64,000 nt of DNA from Motacilla alba alba (lineage: Eukaryota; Chordata; Aves; Passeriformes; Motacillidae): NCBI RefSeq assembly GCF_015832195.1, contig NC_052046.1:17910161-17974160 (forward strand), in the 5' to 3' direction. The notes beneath the pieces are model-generated. The model was not told the DNA's origin. It saw only the letters and a list, made by a program, of their open reading frames with translations, and made no database searches. Both the position numbers and the translations under genes were made by a program. The first letter of the stretch is position 1; each line of letters begins with the position of its first letter. Of this stretch, positions 1-10,329 are shown piece after piece.

Positions 1-2350
1 ACGTCAGGCTGTCAGGTAACCCTCCACTGACCTTTAGCTTTCCACAGTGTATTTCCGGCATGCAGCATCCTCCAGCTGGCCTGTATTTCCCCTTGTTATG
101 TCCTCCCCCTTCTTGGTATGGAGAGAGTCCACTGTTAGGAATTTAGGATAAAATTCCCTGCAGCTTCAAGAGGCTGCTTGAGAGGAAACGAAAGCAAAAA
201 AAATTTTTTAGTGAGATATTAAGTCAGGTGTTATTCACAATACTGAAAACTGGTAGAATAAAATGTAAATGGTAATTTTTACCTAAGCCTAGATGATAAG
301 TATCTTCCTACTACCTAATACTTTCCTCAGAGATACATTAGAAGTGTCGCAGCTCCTGCAGCTTGGGTCCACACTTGCCTGTTGTGGTGCTCCTTTTCTG
401 CCTTCAGAGCAGAGTCCTGGAAAGCTGTCACTAGGGAAGGAAGAGAAGAACCTCCTCCAGGTCCTCTTTTCCTCCCCTTGGCCTCCACCTGCTGCTGAGG
501 TGCACCCAAGGAGTGTATGACTTCTCTGTGCAGCCACCATCTCCATGATTGTCATTCAGAGGGCTTTCTGTTTTTTTTTTCTACAATGCTATATCTGGTC
601 CCTGTTTTCTCCCAGGAAGTTTCTATGTGCAGATCCAGCTGGTCCTCCATGCCCAGACCAGGGACCTGTTGAAGCTCATGGGTGTTGAGGATGTCTGTGT
701 CCCTAGGAAGCCCACACATATCACCTAAATGGCACAGGCAATGGGCTGCACATGAGGGTGTAACAAATCTATCTGCATCTCTACTCCATCTACACGCTCT
801 CAAAGAATTTTCTGTCTCAAAAGCTTGCAGGATTTAAAGCTGAGTAAATGTGATCTTTCAGAGAGATTTTTCTGTTGTTACATTTTGGGCTCTTAGACAT
901 GGCCATGTTATTATTAAATCGAGTTGGCGCAAATGAGGGAACTATTCACCATTCTGCCAGCAGTGGCTTTCTTTACAACACACAGACTCTTTCTTTACAG
1001 AAGATTAAAGCACGTTGTTTCTGGTTAGGAAGGCCTTTCCTATTCACTGAACGTCATTACCAAATCTTGAAGTAGTTGTATTTGTAGAGACTTGAAATGT
1101 CTAATTTCAGTACAATAAGCAGATCCATGCTTCTCACCAGCATGCCTAAAACAACATGCTTTATTTTAGGAGGCATAGCAAAAGTCAACAGCTTTAGAAT
1201 ATTAAATTGCTTCTTTGTGAAAGGCTTCTGTTGCAGACATGGTGATAGCTCACAAGCTAGCTAATGAATTACATACTGCTTTTAGATAGCGCCTTTAGCG
1301 AATTTAATAGAAAATTATCGGCTTTACAGTGACTCAGTGCAAAACTGTGACCAGAATTTCTGTGTTCTCTCCCTGGGTCAGTTTCCTTCACTTACTTTAC
1401 CTAACTTTTATCTTGTATCTGTAAGTATAGAAGCTTATTTGTAAAAGTTTTGTGGGCATATCTAACTTTTATATGTATTTTGACTTTCAAGGTTAAACAT
1501 AGCCGAGAGACTTAAAGGAGTATGGAGGGAAGTATCGCAGTGTATCTGGCTTCTCATTGGCTTTCAGGGGCTGTGTTACTTTAAGACCAATTTGAAACCA
1601 CGATAAAACTCAGTCTTCCTCATTCAGTTTTGGTCTACTTTGTACTTCTATTTACTAGGTAAATGTAGCATGCAGCAAAATGGAGTCATATTAAGATGAG
1701 AGAATGCGCAAAAACATTACTAAATAATTTACTTAACTTAGGTCCCCAAAATTGGACTAGATCTCTTAAAAGGGCAAGCATTCTCCAAAATGTAAATACA
1801 TTTTTATTCTAACAATGAGTGAAATGCTGTGAGATTAATTTTACTAATGGCATTTTGGTCTTTCTACTTCTAGCAGCAATCAAAACAGAAAGGCAGAGAC
1901 AGAAAAAGTGATTGCTCAGATTAATTCAGTGGCATGTGCAAAATACACTGCACTATAGCTGTTCTGTAGAAAAAGACAGTAGCACAGAAAACAAAAAGCA
2001 TTAGAAAGGAAAAGATTTTTGTCAGAGAAAGCCCGGTCTAGCAGACCAACTTTGTCATTTAGTGTCCCACCATGCAGGTAGCAAACTCCAGCCTAATGGG
2101 GACTGGCATGCTTGAGGGCATAGAAGATGCTGCACTGCAGTCCAGAAAAATGTCTTAACCTGTTTAAAAGTTATACAGAAGAGCTTGAAAACCACATGTT
2201 ATTGCTTGGTCAGGAGTCACTGGCCAGGCGCATTGGATTCTCTGTTCAGAGGGAATGCATTGACAAATGGCAAAGGCTCTAGCATTTCCAGCTCAACTTT
2301 TTCTCCCTGGTGCTAGGAAAATACAAAGATACATACAGAGCAATGCCTAC
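1..2350. other. Unique non-coding DNA, nothing identified
   Basis: This stretch is AT-rich and has no open frame longer than about 90 codons. Frames of similar length occur on both strands over the same bases, as expected for non-coding DNA. I see no repeat termini, no tRNA-like fold and no long simple repeat. It could be intergenic or intronic; the sequence does not say which. Confidence 0.6.
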
Positions 2351-2359
2351 AACTTCCCG

Positions 2360-3190
2360 GACCAGCTTGAGAAGTGGGCCCATGGGAATCTCATGCAATT
2401 TAATGAGACCAAGTGCAAGGTGCTGCACCTGGGCTGAGTCAATAGCTGGTATCAACACAGGCTGGGGATGAACAGACCCAGAGCAGCCCTTGGGAGAAGG
2501 ACTTGGGGGTTCTGGTGGGTGCAAGGTTGGACATGACCCAGCCATGGGCACTCACAGCCCAGAGAGCCAAACGTGTCCTGGGCTGCATCAAGAGCAGTGT
2601 GGGCAGCAGGGCCGGGGAGGGGATCCTGCCCCTCTGCTCTGCTCTGGTGACATCCCACCTGGAGCACTGCATCCAGAGCTGGGGCTCCCATGACAAGGAG
2701 GAATATCAATGTGGTGGAGTGAGTCCAGAGGAAGACCAGGAAGATAGAGGGATGGAACACATCTCATATGAGGAAATGCTGAGAGAGTTGAGTTTGTAGA
2801 GCCTGGAAAAGAGAAGGTTTTGGGTGACATAATTGTGGCTTTGCAGTACCTGAAGGGAATCAACAAGGCAGATTGACACTCTTCATAAGAGCATGTAGTG
2901 ACAGGACAAGGGGAAATGGCTTCAAAATGAAAGAAAGTAGGTTTATATTAAGTATATGGGAAAAAATTATTTACTCCGAGGGTGGTGAGGCCCTGGAACA
3001 GGTTGCCCTGAGAAGCTGCAGATACCCTATCCCTAGAAGGTTTTAAGGCTGGGTTGGATGGAGCTCTGATCAACTGATTTAGTGGAAGATATTCCAGCCC
3101 ATCACAGAGCGCTGGAACTAGATGATGTTTAAAGTCCCTTCCAACCCTGGCTATTCTATGAACCTATGAATCTATGATACAATGAATACT
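2360..3190 (+). mobile_element. CR1 LINE, 5'-truncated, sense orientation
   Basis: CR1 is the main avian non-LTR retrotransposon; it moves by target-primed reverse transcription and usually leaves 5'-truncated copies. This copy carries the last part of ORF2 downstream of the reverse-transcriptase core, then the 3' untranslated region. The 3' end near 3150-3180 shows the CR1 hallmark: a 'TCCCTTCCAACC' stretch followed by degenerate copies of the 8-bp terminal repeat (ATTCTATGA, CCTATGAA, TCTATGAT). Remnants of coding sense are visible as 'RAKRVLGCIKSSVGS' (about 2560-2605), which is the conserved ORF2 C-terminal region. The 5' boundary is approximate, since the CR1 match fades near 2350. The frame is broken, so the copy is dead. 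It is closely similar to the 3' half of the longer CR1 at 10.3-13.0 kb. Confidence 0.93.
2500..2800 (+). pseudogene. CR1 ORF2 C-terminal remnant
   Basis: A 98-codon plus-strand frame (2503-2799) preserves recognisable CR1 ORF2 C-terminal sequence: 'GVLVGARLDMTQPWALTAQ' followed by 'RAKRVLGCIKSSVGSRAGE', then 'LCSALVTSHLEHCIQSWG'. In intact CR1 this segment follows the reverse-transcriptase catalytic core. No initiation context or upstream domain is present, so this is not a gene. Interruptions after about 2700 (unrelated-looking sequence in place of the usual continuation) show decay. Confidence 0.85.
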
Positions 3191-4650
3191 TATGTTGTAA
3201 GGAAAGAAGACTCTTTTCAGGCTCTATTTGTCTAGGGGTAGCACAGTTTCATGCTTGTTTGTTACTGGGACTCCTAGATGTTACCAAGAAATCCAACAAA
3301 ATTTGTGTGACTACCTGCTTGAGATACTAGCTGGTGCTAACTGGTGTTAGTTACTCATTTTCCCAATGCAAATGCACACTTTGAAAGGAAAACTTTTAAA
3401 AACCCTTTTTGAGCAATTAGGACTTGAAGATAGAACAAACAAAGTGATTTGTCCAGGAAGATTGATATTGATGCAAGTGAAGGACACTAATCCCACTTCT
3501 GAGAGGGATTTAAAATTTTGTATTCTAAATTTGTCTTCTTTTCCCAGTGTTCTTCTTCCACATACTTTTTATTTTAATTAATATTGGGTGATGCAGAAAC
3601 AAGGTGAAGGCTGAATTTAAAGGCAAAGAAGAGATGGCTTTTCAATGGCACATTTCTTAGAAAGGAATTAATCAGTCATGGTGTCTCTTCCTTCTTTTTT
3701 GCAAGCAGGCTCCAGAATTCTTAAATTAGTCTTTCTCACATAGTTTCATTATTCTTTTTTAACCTTCCAAGTTCTTGTCTTGTCTGTTCATCTACTTGTC
3801 TGGCTGTTTTTCAGTTTTTATGCTTGTATAATCAAAATGGCCTCTTGTTTTTTCTGTTTTTATTTTAATTTCCTATGTTCATCTGCAGAGTTCTTCTTTA
3901 ACTGAAACCTTCAAGGCATAATCAGTTGTGAAGAGGAGGAAAAAATGGCCACAGCTTCAATTTTTCTTCAGGACGGAGTTTCCAGTGTGACGTGCTGGAA
4001 GGAGGGTAGTGGGTCAGACACAAATCCTCCTACGGTGTTGTTTCCTCTTAATACTAACTGCATTTAACATTTTGTACATGAATAAAGAAGGAAGTGATGG
4101 AGCAGCAGTGAGAGGGGCTGAAGAAGCAGTTTAAAAGCAGAGAGCAGGTCATGTGCTCCAAAATCTGCTTTTCAATGTTGTTCCAATAGGAAAGGAGGCT
4201 CACATGATTTGCTCCTGGATCTGAGGATTCTTCCCATCAATGAGTCCTGCTGCGGCTCTACGTGACTCCTTCTCATCCAGCAGCAGAAGGACCCTGGCAT
4301 TTCCTAGCACTGAGGTTGTCCCTGCATGCAGCAATAGTTACACCCTTGAACTGCCTATTGCTGCTGCCACAGAGATTGTGTTGCTTCAGATGTGGGCTTG
4401 TAACTTCATTGAGCCTTTTTTATTTTCTCTTGTTGGCTACCCTCTGTAGCCAACCTGTACCTTACATCTAGGTAATTGATTTTGGACTACCCAGACAATT
4501 TTTGAAGTAAAAGCTTTTTGGAAACAGTTTAAAAATAATTTTCTTTAATTACTCTCACACATCTCTTGAAACCCTTCAGCTGTGATATCCATGTTCCTGG
4601 GGAATGTAATGAACCAGAAGTCCTGTACAAAAGTATTTCTTTCTGTCTTG

Positions 4651-4691
4651 CAAAAACAAAACAAACCAACCAAACAAACAAACAAACAAAA
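4651..4691 (+). repeat. (AAAC)n microsatellite
   Basis: The run is made of AAAC/AAACC units with four clean consecutive AAAC copies near its end. It is a simple repeat with no associated element boundary that I can see. Confidence 0.9.
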
Positions 4692-4975
4692 CCAGAACTG
4701 GTTTCCTTCTGCTTTCTGCAAGTCTCGTTCAAACACTTCATTTTAGTAAATTGTTACTAGCTTACACTTCAGAAAGACCCCAGTACTTAAACAGCTGTGT
4801 GCACCAGCAGCAGTCTTACATCGTAAACTCATGGGGACTCTCTTTCTACTATGTACATGAATAATGGCTGGTTCTGGCCATTGATTAGTAGTCCAATATT
4901 TGCATCATAACACCAATTAAAAATAGTTCCGTGAGCAGCAAATAATTCTTAGGTTGCATGTAATTAAAGGAATTA

Positions 4976-5011
4976 CAAAATCGAAAGCAAAATTGAAAGC
5001 AAAATTGAAAG
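4976..5011 (+). repeat. 12-bp tandem repeat, three copies
   Basis: The unit CAAAATTGAAAG occurs three times head to tail; the first copy differs by a single T-to-C change (CAAAATCGAAAG). This points to recent local duplication. Confidence 0.9.
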
Positions 5012-5360
5012 CCCCCGTTTCTTCTGAGGCCTTCCATAGTCCTGCAATAGTATGGATTATTGGAAGCACAGGAGGAATGTCTTGTTGCTTGCATCAGCTT
5101 TAGCTAAGCTCCCCATAGCTCCACTATGGCAGTATTTGAGAGCTCACCTGCCTGTATATGTGATCAGGGGAGGGTGGAGAGTGAGTACTCAGTGTGTACA
5201 GATACATGGCAACAGCCAAATTTATAAAAAGGGAGACGTAGGAAAAGAAGATTTAAGAAAGTCTCCTGGGATCACACGAAAAGTCATTAACAAGCATTGG
5301 GGAATTATATCACTGTGTCACAGATCCTAAGTTATCACCTGAATCAGCAGCATTGCATCT

Positions 5361-5403
5361 TCCTCTTGGTCTGAATTTTGTTTTCCTCTTGGTTTGAATT
5401 TTT
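5361..5403 (+). repeat. Two-copy 23-bp tandem duplication
   Basis: Two near-identical units begin TCCTCTTGG and continue TCTGAATTTT or TTTGAATTTT. This is a short local duplication with one or two differences between copies. Confidence 0.8.
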
Positions 5404-5914
5404 CATTCAATTGGCAGTAATACAGTAGGACTATGAAATGAACCATACTGTATTATATGTGCCTCTTAGGTAGTTTTTAAAGGACTGTAGCCTTTGTAGA
5501 AAAAGTGTGGTTCTTTATGGCAGTGTTGTCATGACTTAGCAGGGCCAGTGCAGTACCTGGAAAAGGACATCCTGTTGCAAGAGAATGGTTGCCAAATTTC
5601 AGTGAGAATTTCTTAACCCTCTTGCAGTAGAAGTGTAGTGCCCTTATTCAACATCTGTTGTATTGGGTTTTTGTGAGCAGATTTTGGTGGTGGGAGTGCT
5701 ACGGGTGTAGCTTCTCTGAGAAGCTTTGTGAAGCTTCCTCTGTGTCTGAGGGAGCCAATGATAGCTGGCTTCAAGGTGATCCTGCTGCTGGCCAAGGCCA
5801 AGAAAATCAGTGATAGTGGCAACACTTCTGTGATAACACATATAAGAAAAAAAGAAGAGTTATTGCAAAGATATAATTGTGGCCAGAAAAGAGAGAAACA
5901 ATTATGCAAGCACC

Positions 5915-6310
5915 AGAGTCAGAGAACCAAAGAATCAATTAGGGTGGAAAAGACCTCTGAGGTCATTGAGTGCAACTTATGATGGAACACCGTGTCAACT
6001 AGACCATGACACTTTGTGCTACATCCAATCTTTCCTTATATACCTTCAGTCACAGTGACTCCATTACCTCTCTGGGCATCCCATTCCAATATCTAATCGC
6101 TGTTTCTGTGAAGAAACTCCATCTCAAACCTCAGCTGGTGCACCTTAAGACTGTGTCTCTTGTCCTATTGGTAGTTGCCTGGGAGAAGAGGCAGACCCCC
6201 TCCTTCCTGGCACTTGAAAGAGTAAAAAGGTCTCGCTGAGCCTCCTTTTCTCCTCCTTTCCACCCCCAGCTCCCTCATCTGGTCCTCATAGTACAAGCAT
6301 ATCATGAAGT
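5915..6310 (-). mobile_element. CR1 LINE fragment, antisense
   Basis: On the plus strand this reads as the reverse complement of a CR1 3' end. It starts with a degenerate terminal repeat (AGAGAACCAAAGAATCAATTAG), then the antisense of the diagnostic 3' UTR motif (GGAAAAGACCTCTGAGGTCA). It continues through the antisense of 'VTHWNSLPREV'-like coding ('CTCTGGGCATCCCATTCCAAT') and ends in antisense ORF2 text ('GAGCCTCCTTTTCTCC'). The copy is heavily diverged and truncated on its 5' side near 6305. The element belongs to the same superfamily as the 62.85-63.70 kb copy, which has the same orientation but is better preserved. Confidence 0.88.
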
Positions 6311-6480
6311 GAAGTGAGAAGGAGGGGGATGAGGTGCTCCAGGCACTGCAGCTGGGATTCTCCTGCAGTCCATAGTGCAGACCATTGAAGCAGCTGTGCC
6401 CCTGAGCCCATGGAGATCAAAGGGAATTCAGAGATCCACCTGCAGCCTCCTGCAGTGGAGGAGGCCTATGTCAGAACATG
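6311..6480. repeat. GC-richer repeat-like segment beside CR1, unassigned
   Basis: This follows the CR1 fragment directly and is richer in GC than the flanks. It holds repeating 'CTGCAG' and 'CCCATGGAGA' elements, as in 'CTGTGCCCCTGAGCCCATGG' and 'ATCCACCTGCAGCC'. Text of this style is familiar from avian repetitive DNA, but I cannot name the family. It may be an upstream part of the same CR1 or an independent repeat. Confidence 0.4.
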
Positions 6481-9400
6481 CCTTGCTCTATTTGATTGAT
6501 AGGAGCTTAACACAAATATTTTGTTCACTGGGGTTCATCATCTAGTAGACCTATCATCTTGGGTGGGAAACAAGGTGAACTAGATTGGGTGTCCAAGTCC
6601 AGGTTTATGGTTGAAAATTGCAAGAAGACATAAAAGATAGTTTAGAACTTAAATTTGGCACTTTGGTGCTTGCTGGTGTTTATGAAAGTTGTATTTTTGC
6701 AGATCTACTCTTAAGTCCAGTCTTAATTTGGTTTGTAGATGTCTGGGCTCTTAGCTGTAAACACCAGAAGTTTAATCCTAGGGAATGACTAAAGTACTCT
6801 GCATCAGGAAGACAGGAGAGATCAGACCCCAATATGTGATCATCTGGATGCAATTATGAACTTCCAGAATGCCTTCTTAGATGTGGATTTATTCTGCTCA
6901 AAGATTGGAGATACAAAACAGCCACATCCTTTCTGGAATACAAAGACAGAGTTGCATGTCATTCCATCTTCAGCTGTGCTTCATTTAGAAAAGCAGAGGA
7001 AATAGACCCTTATAATACCAACTAACATCAGTTTCCTGAGAAATGACTACCAGCTAGCTAGAGTTAACACAGAGACTTCACAATGCAAGAACCAGTCTCC
7101 AAATCAAGGTAATATCCTATGTTAATTTTTCAGTATTTGAGATGCTTTGTCCTTTATTCATTGACTTGCACTCTGCACTTTAAAATGCATCACTTCTGAG
7201 CTGTATTTTATCTCTAGAGGCAGGGGTACCAATACTTGCTTGAAAAATTTGAGGAAAATTCCACTCTCCTCATCATGCCCCCAAGTCACTCTGTAAACAT
7301 CCTGGCTAAATGTTTTGCTGAGATCACAAAGCCAGGCTAGTTACATATTGTTGGGTTTAAGATGGCCAACGGTAATTTTCTTACAGTTCCGCTGAAGTTT
7401 GTAGGTAACACATGTCTTTATGGTGCTGTCATTTAATTATGAGCAATGTATGTTCCACATCTAAAAGTAAACAGAGTAATTCTTGGTGATTTCCTGTTCA
7501 CTGTAGGTTTCACAACTGTAGGTTGTGAAATGTCAGCATGCCAGAAAAAAGCAAATGTTGAGACAACATATAACAGAGCATTTGATGTAACAAAGCCACA
7601 AGAAACACACATTTCTGTCTCTTCCCCTTTAATATTCCAGATACAGAAATGAAAATAACACCTCATCAGAGATTATGTTTAATCAGAAGAAAGCTGTCTG
7701 GCTTTCCATTGCCTCTACTGAACGGGACTACTCCATGGGTTTTGTCCAGAACAGACAGGGATATCTCCCAGATGCAACTAAACAAAGAGGAAATGAGATT
7801 TGGACATTCTTGGCATTAAAAACATGCATCTTTACGTTCCTGAGATAAACACCACATGCCAAGATTCAGTTCTGTGTACACATATTACCAAGCATCTAAC
7901 AAAATGATGCCAGTTTCTGAACAAAGGAGAAGAAAAAATAAAAGTCAAAAAGAAGGCAAGTTAGCATCCACACCAGAAGGAAGCCGGAGATGTGTAGGAT
8001 GAATCATTCCTCCTCATGCCATCAGCAGGATGTGTATGTATTTTCTTTAGAGGTTTCACTACCATTCCTGCATTAATGTGGTTATCTTTGGCGCAGTGAA
8101 ATGTACAAGAGAGCAAGTGTACAAAGCCTCTCAGATGGCCTCAAAACAATCTTCAAAGGAACTTTGGTGTTCATTTTCAGTGGCATATTTAGAAATTATT
8201 ATGTAATCACTTTCTCTTTTCAACTTGTAGATCTCAAGAAGTAAAGGCTTGTTCACACACAGGTTGTGTTTTCATAATTGTAAGAACACAGTTAATGTGT
8301 TATGTATGTTTCCTGTCTTGATATCTTGCATGGATTCAGCTATTGCATTGTGAAGGTACCTAGCTGGTGGTGGCATTCCTAAGGACAAAGACAGAAACAA
8401 CTGCAGTGTATGACACAAAGCTACTTACATCTGTGTCCACACGGGGACAGTGCAGTTCTACCGGAGAGACAGCCAAAGAGATTGCTTCATCGTAGAAAGG
8501 CTGAAACATCTTCCCAGACTTGTCCTTCCAAGCCTCACTGTAAAATGCACAGACCTAGATATTTCTGAACGTTCTCCCAAACATCAAATCAACTCATGGA
8601 GCAGAAAACCTCTGTCAGTTTTTTGTAGTATTTTATGTTTTTGACAGGGTATTTAGTTTATCTGGATTGTTGAGAGATGCAACAAGATCCCACACCGGAG
8701 AAAATTGCAGCAGCTTGTGTTATGAGTAGTGTTAGGTCAGTATATTCTACCATATCTTTCTTCCACCTTGAAGAAATGAAGAAATGAACTTTTTATTCAT
8801 CTGGGTGTTGTGCTTGTGCATGTAGGGAGGATTTAAATTCACAACTTAAAACAGTGCCAACAAGAAAATAGCTGTAGAAAACATGGGGACTGTGAAAAGG
8901 CAAATCCCCCCACATGTTTTGGAGGTTAAATGGACCATGTTGAGATCTTTGTGAGACAAATTGGAAACTTGTCTACCCCTTGCTTTCATTTGTTTAGCAG
9001 GTTCTTTTTCACTGAGCCCATAATCCACTCCCCAAACCTTTATGCCCCCCCAGCAGGGAGTTTTCAGTCAAGACAAAAAAAATCAATGAAAAAGCTTTTT
9101 GTTAAAATTTAAGGACCTCTGTTGTCCTGAATAGCATATGGTGTTCTACGGAAAGGCATTCTGAATTGGAATGTAAGACTAGACCTGTGTTAAACAAAAA
9201 ATGTGTTTGCTCCTATTCAGGCAAATATAAGAGACTTTTGCTTTCCATGATTGTTTTGAAGGAAATGTGTCTTTGTTCTTGTCTCTTTAAGATGATAGGC
9301 TTGCTCATGAATCAGCGCTGGCCATTAGTGCAATAGTTATCAGGGCTAAACTTCAGCAAAAAGTGGAAGAGCAGCACTGTAAAATAGTTAAGTGGTTTCT

Positions 9401-10329
9401 GTTTTCCAGGACTTTCCAGGACTGTAAATAAGTACTGAATTGAGGTATTTCTTTCCTACTGTTTGCTTTGAGAATACAATCCAAACAAACTCCAGAAGCT
9501 TGGCCCTCCTTCCCTCATTTTTTTTCTTGCTGTGGGTTTTCTTTTTTGTGTTTTGTTTTGTTTTTGTTTTTGTTTTTTGTGCTTTAAGACTTACCTGTAG
9601 CATCTTGGGAGTGAGAGAAGGATGTCGTCAATGTGAGAGCTACAAGGAGATTTTAAGAGCATCTCTATGCCTGAAGAACCCAGTCAAATTTTGTCCATAT
9701 GCCCTATTTCAAAACAGATGACTGTAGTAGAAATAAAGTGTTTCAGTCCTCAGGACACTATAGGCGAGCCTTGTGCAGAATCAGAAGAGACTAATTTACC
9801 ACACATACCATGTGTCTGATCCCTCTCGGACAAACAAAACACGCTGTAATATCTTAGCCACGCCATGTTGCTGATCCTTGTCATGATCCTTTCCAAGGTG
9901 ACCCAGGAGAAATTTTCCTCGACCCAGATCTACTGTCAATACAACCCTGAGGAAAACTACTCCAGCTGATGCCTAAGAGGATTTTTCACACTGCCTTTGA
10001 GTGAAGCAGCAGGGTATCTAGAAACAGACTGTCCTCTCTGCTCCACCTGGAGAGAGGGAAAAGGAGAGACGTCTTGTTATAAGCCACAGACACAATTTCC
10101 TTTTTCACTACCTCTGACCTGAAAGTGAACAATAAGCTTGGAAAGATAAATGTAGATCTTGGTCTGTACCAAAGAACCTAGAGATTTCAGAGAATAAATA
10201 AGGATGTAAGCAACGAACACCCTCCCCAGCTTATTGTGAAGGATGCCAGTAACTTACTTGGGTACTTTCCCCTCCCTGAATCTCTGTGGACTGTTCTGTG
10301 ACCATCCGCAGACAAATGAACCAATTCTC
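6481..10329. other. Unique non-coding DNA, one T-rich tract
   Basis: No coding frame stands out; paired frames on both strands at 7433-7666 and 8846-9112 have no recognisable motifs. A T/G-rich low-complexity run lies at 9517-9580. I see no element termini. Confidence 0.55.
9517..9580 (+). repeat. T-rich (TTTTG)n-like low-complexity tract
   Basis: Long T runs are interrupted by single G or C bases, including repeated GTTTT units. It is simple low-complexity sequence. Confidence 0.85.

Larger units (their letters stand above)
3190..5910. other. Unique non-coding DNA with two small tandem repeats
   Basis: There are no convincing coding frames; the longest is 98 codons on the minus strand (5613-5909) and it overlaps a plus-strand frame. 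The stretch contains an (AAAC)n-like tract at 4651-4691, three 12-bp units at 4976-5011 and a two-copy 23-bp repeat at 5361-5403, each listed separately. I see nothing else. Confidence 0.55.
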
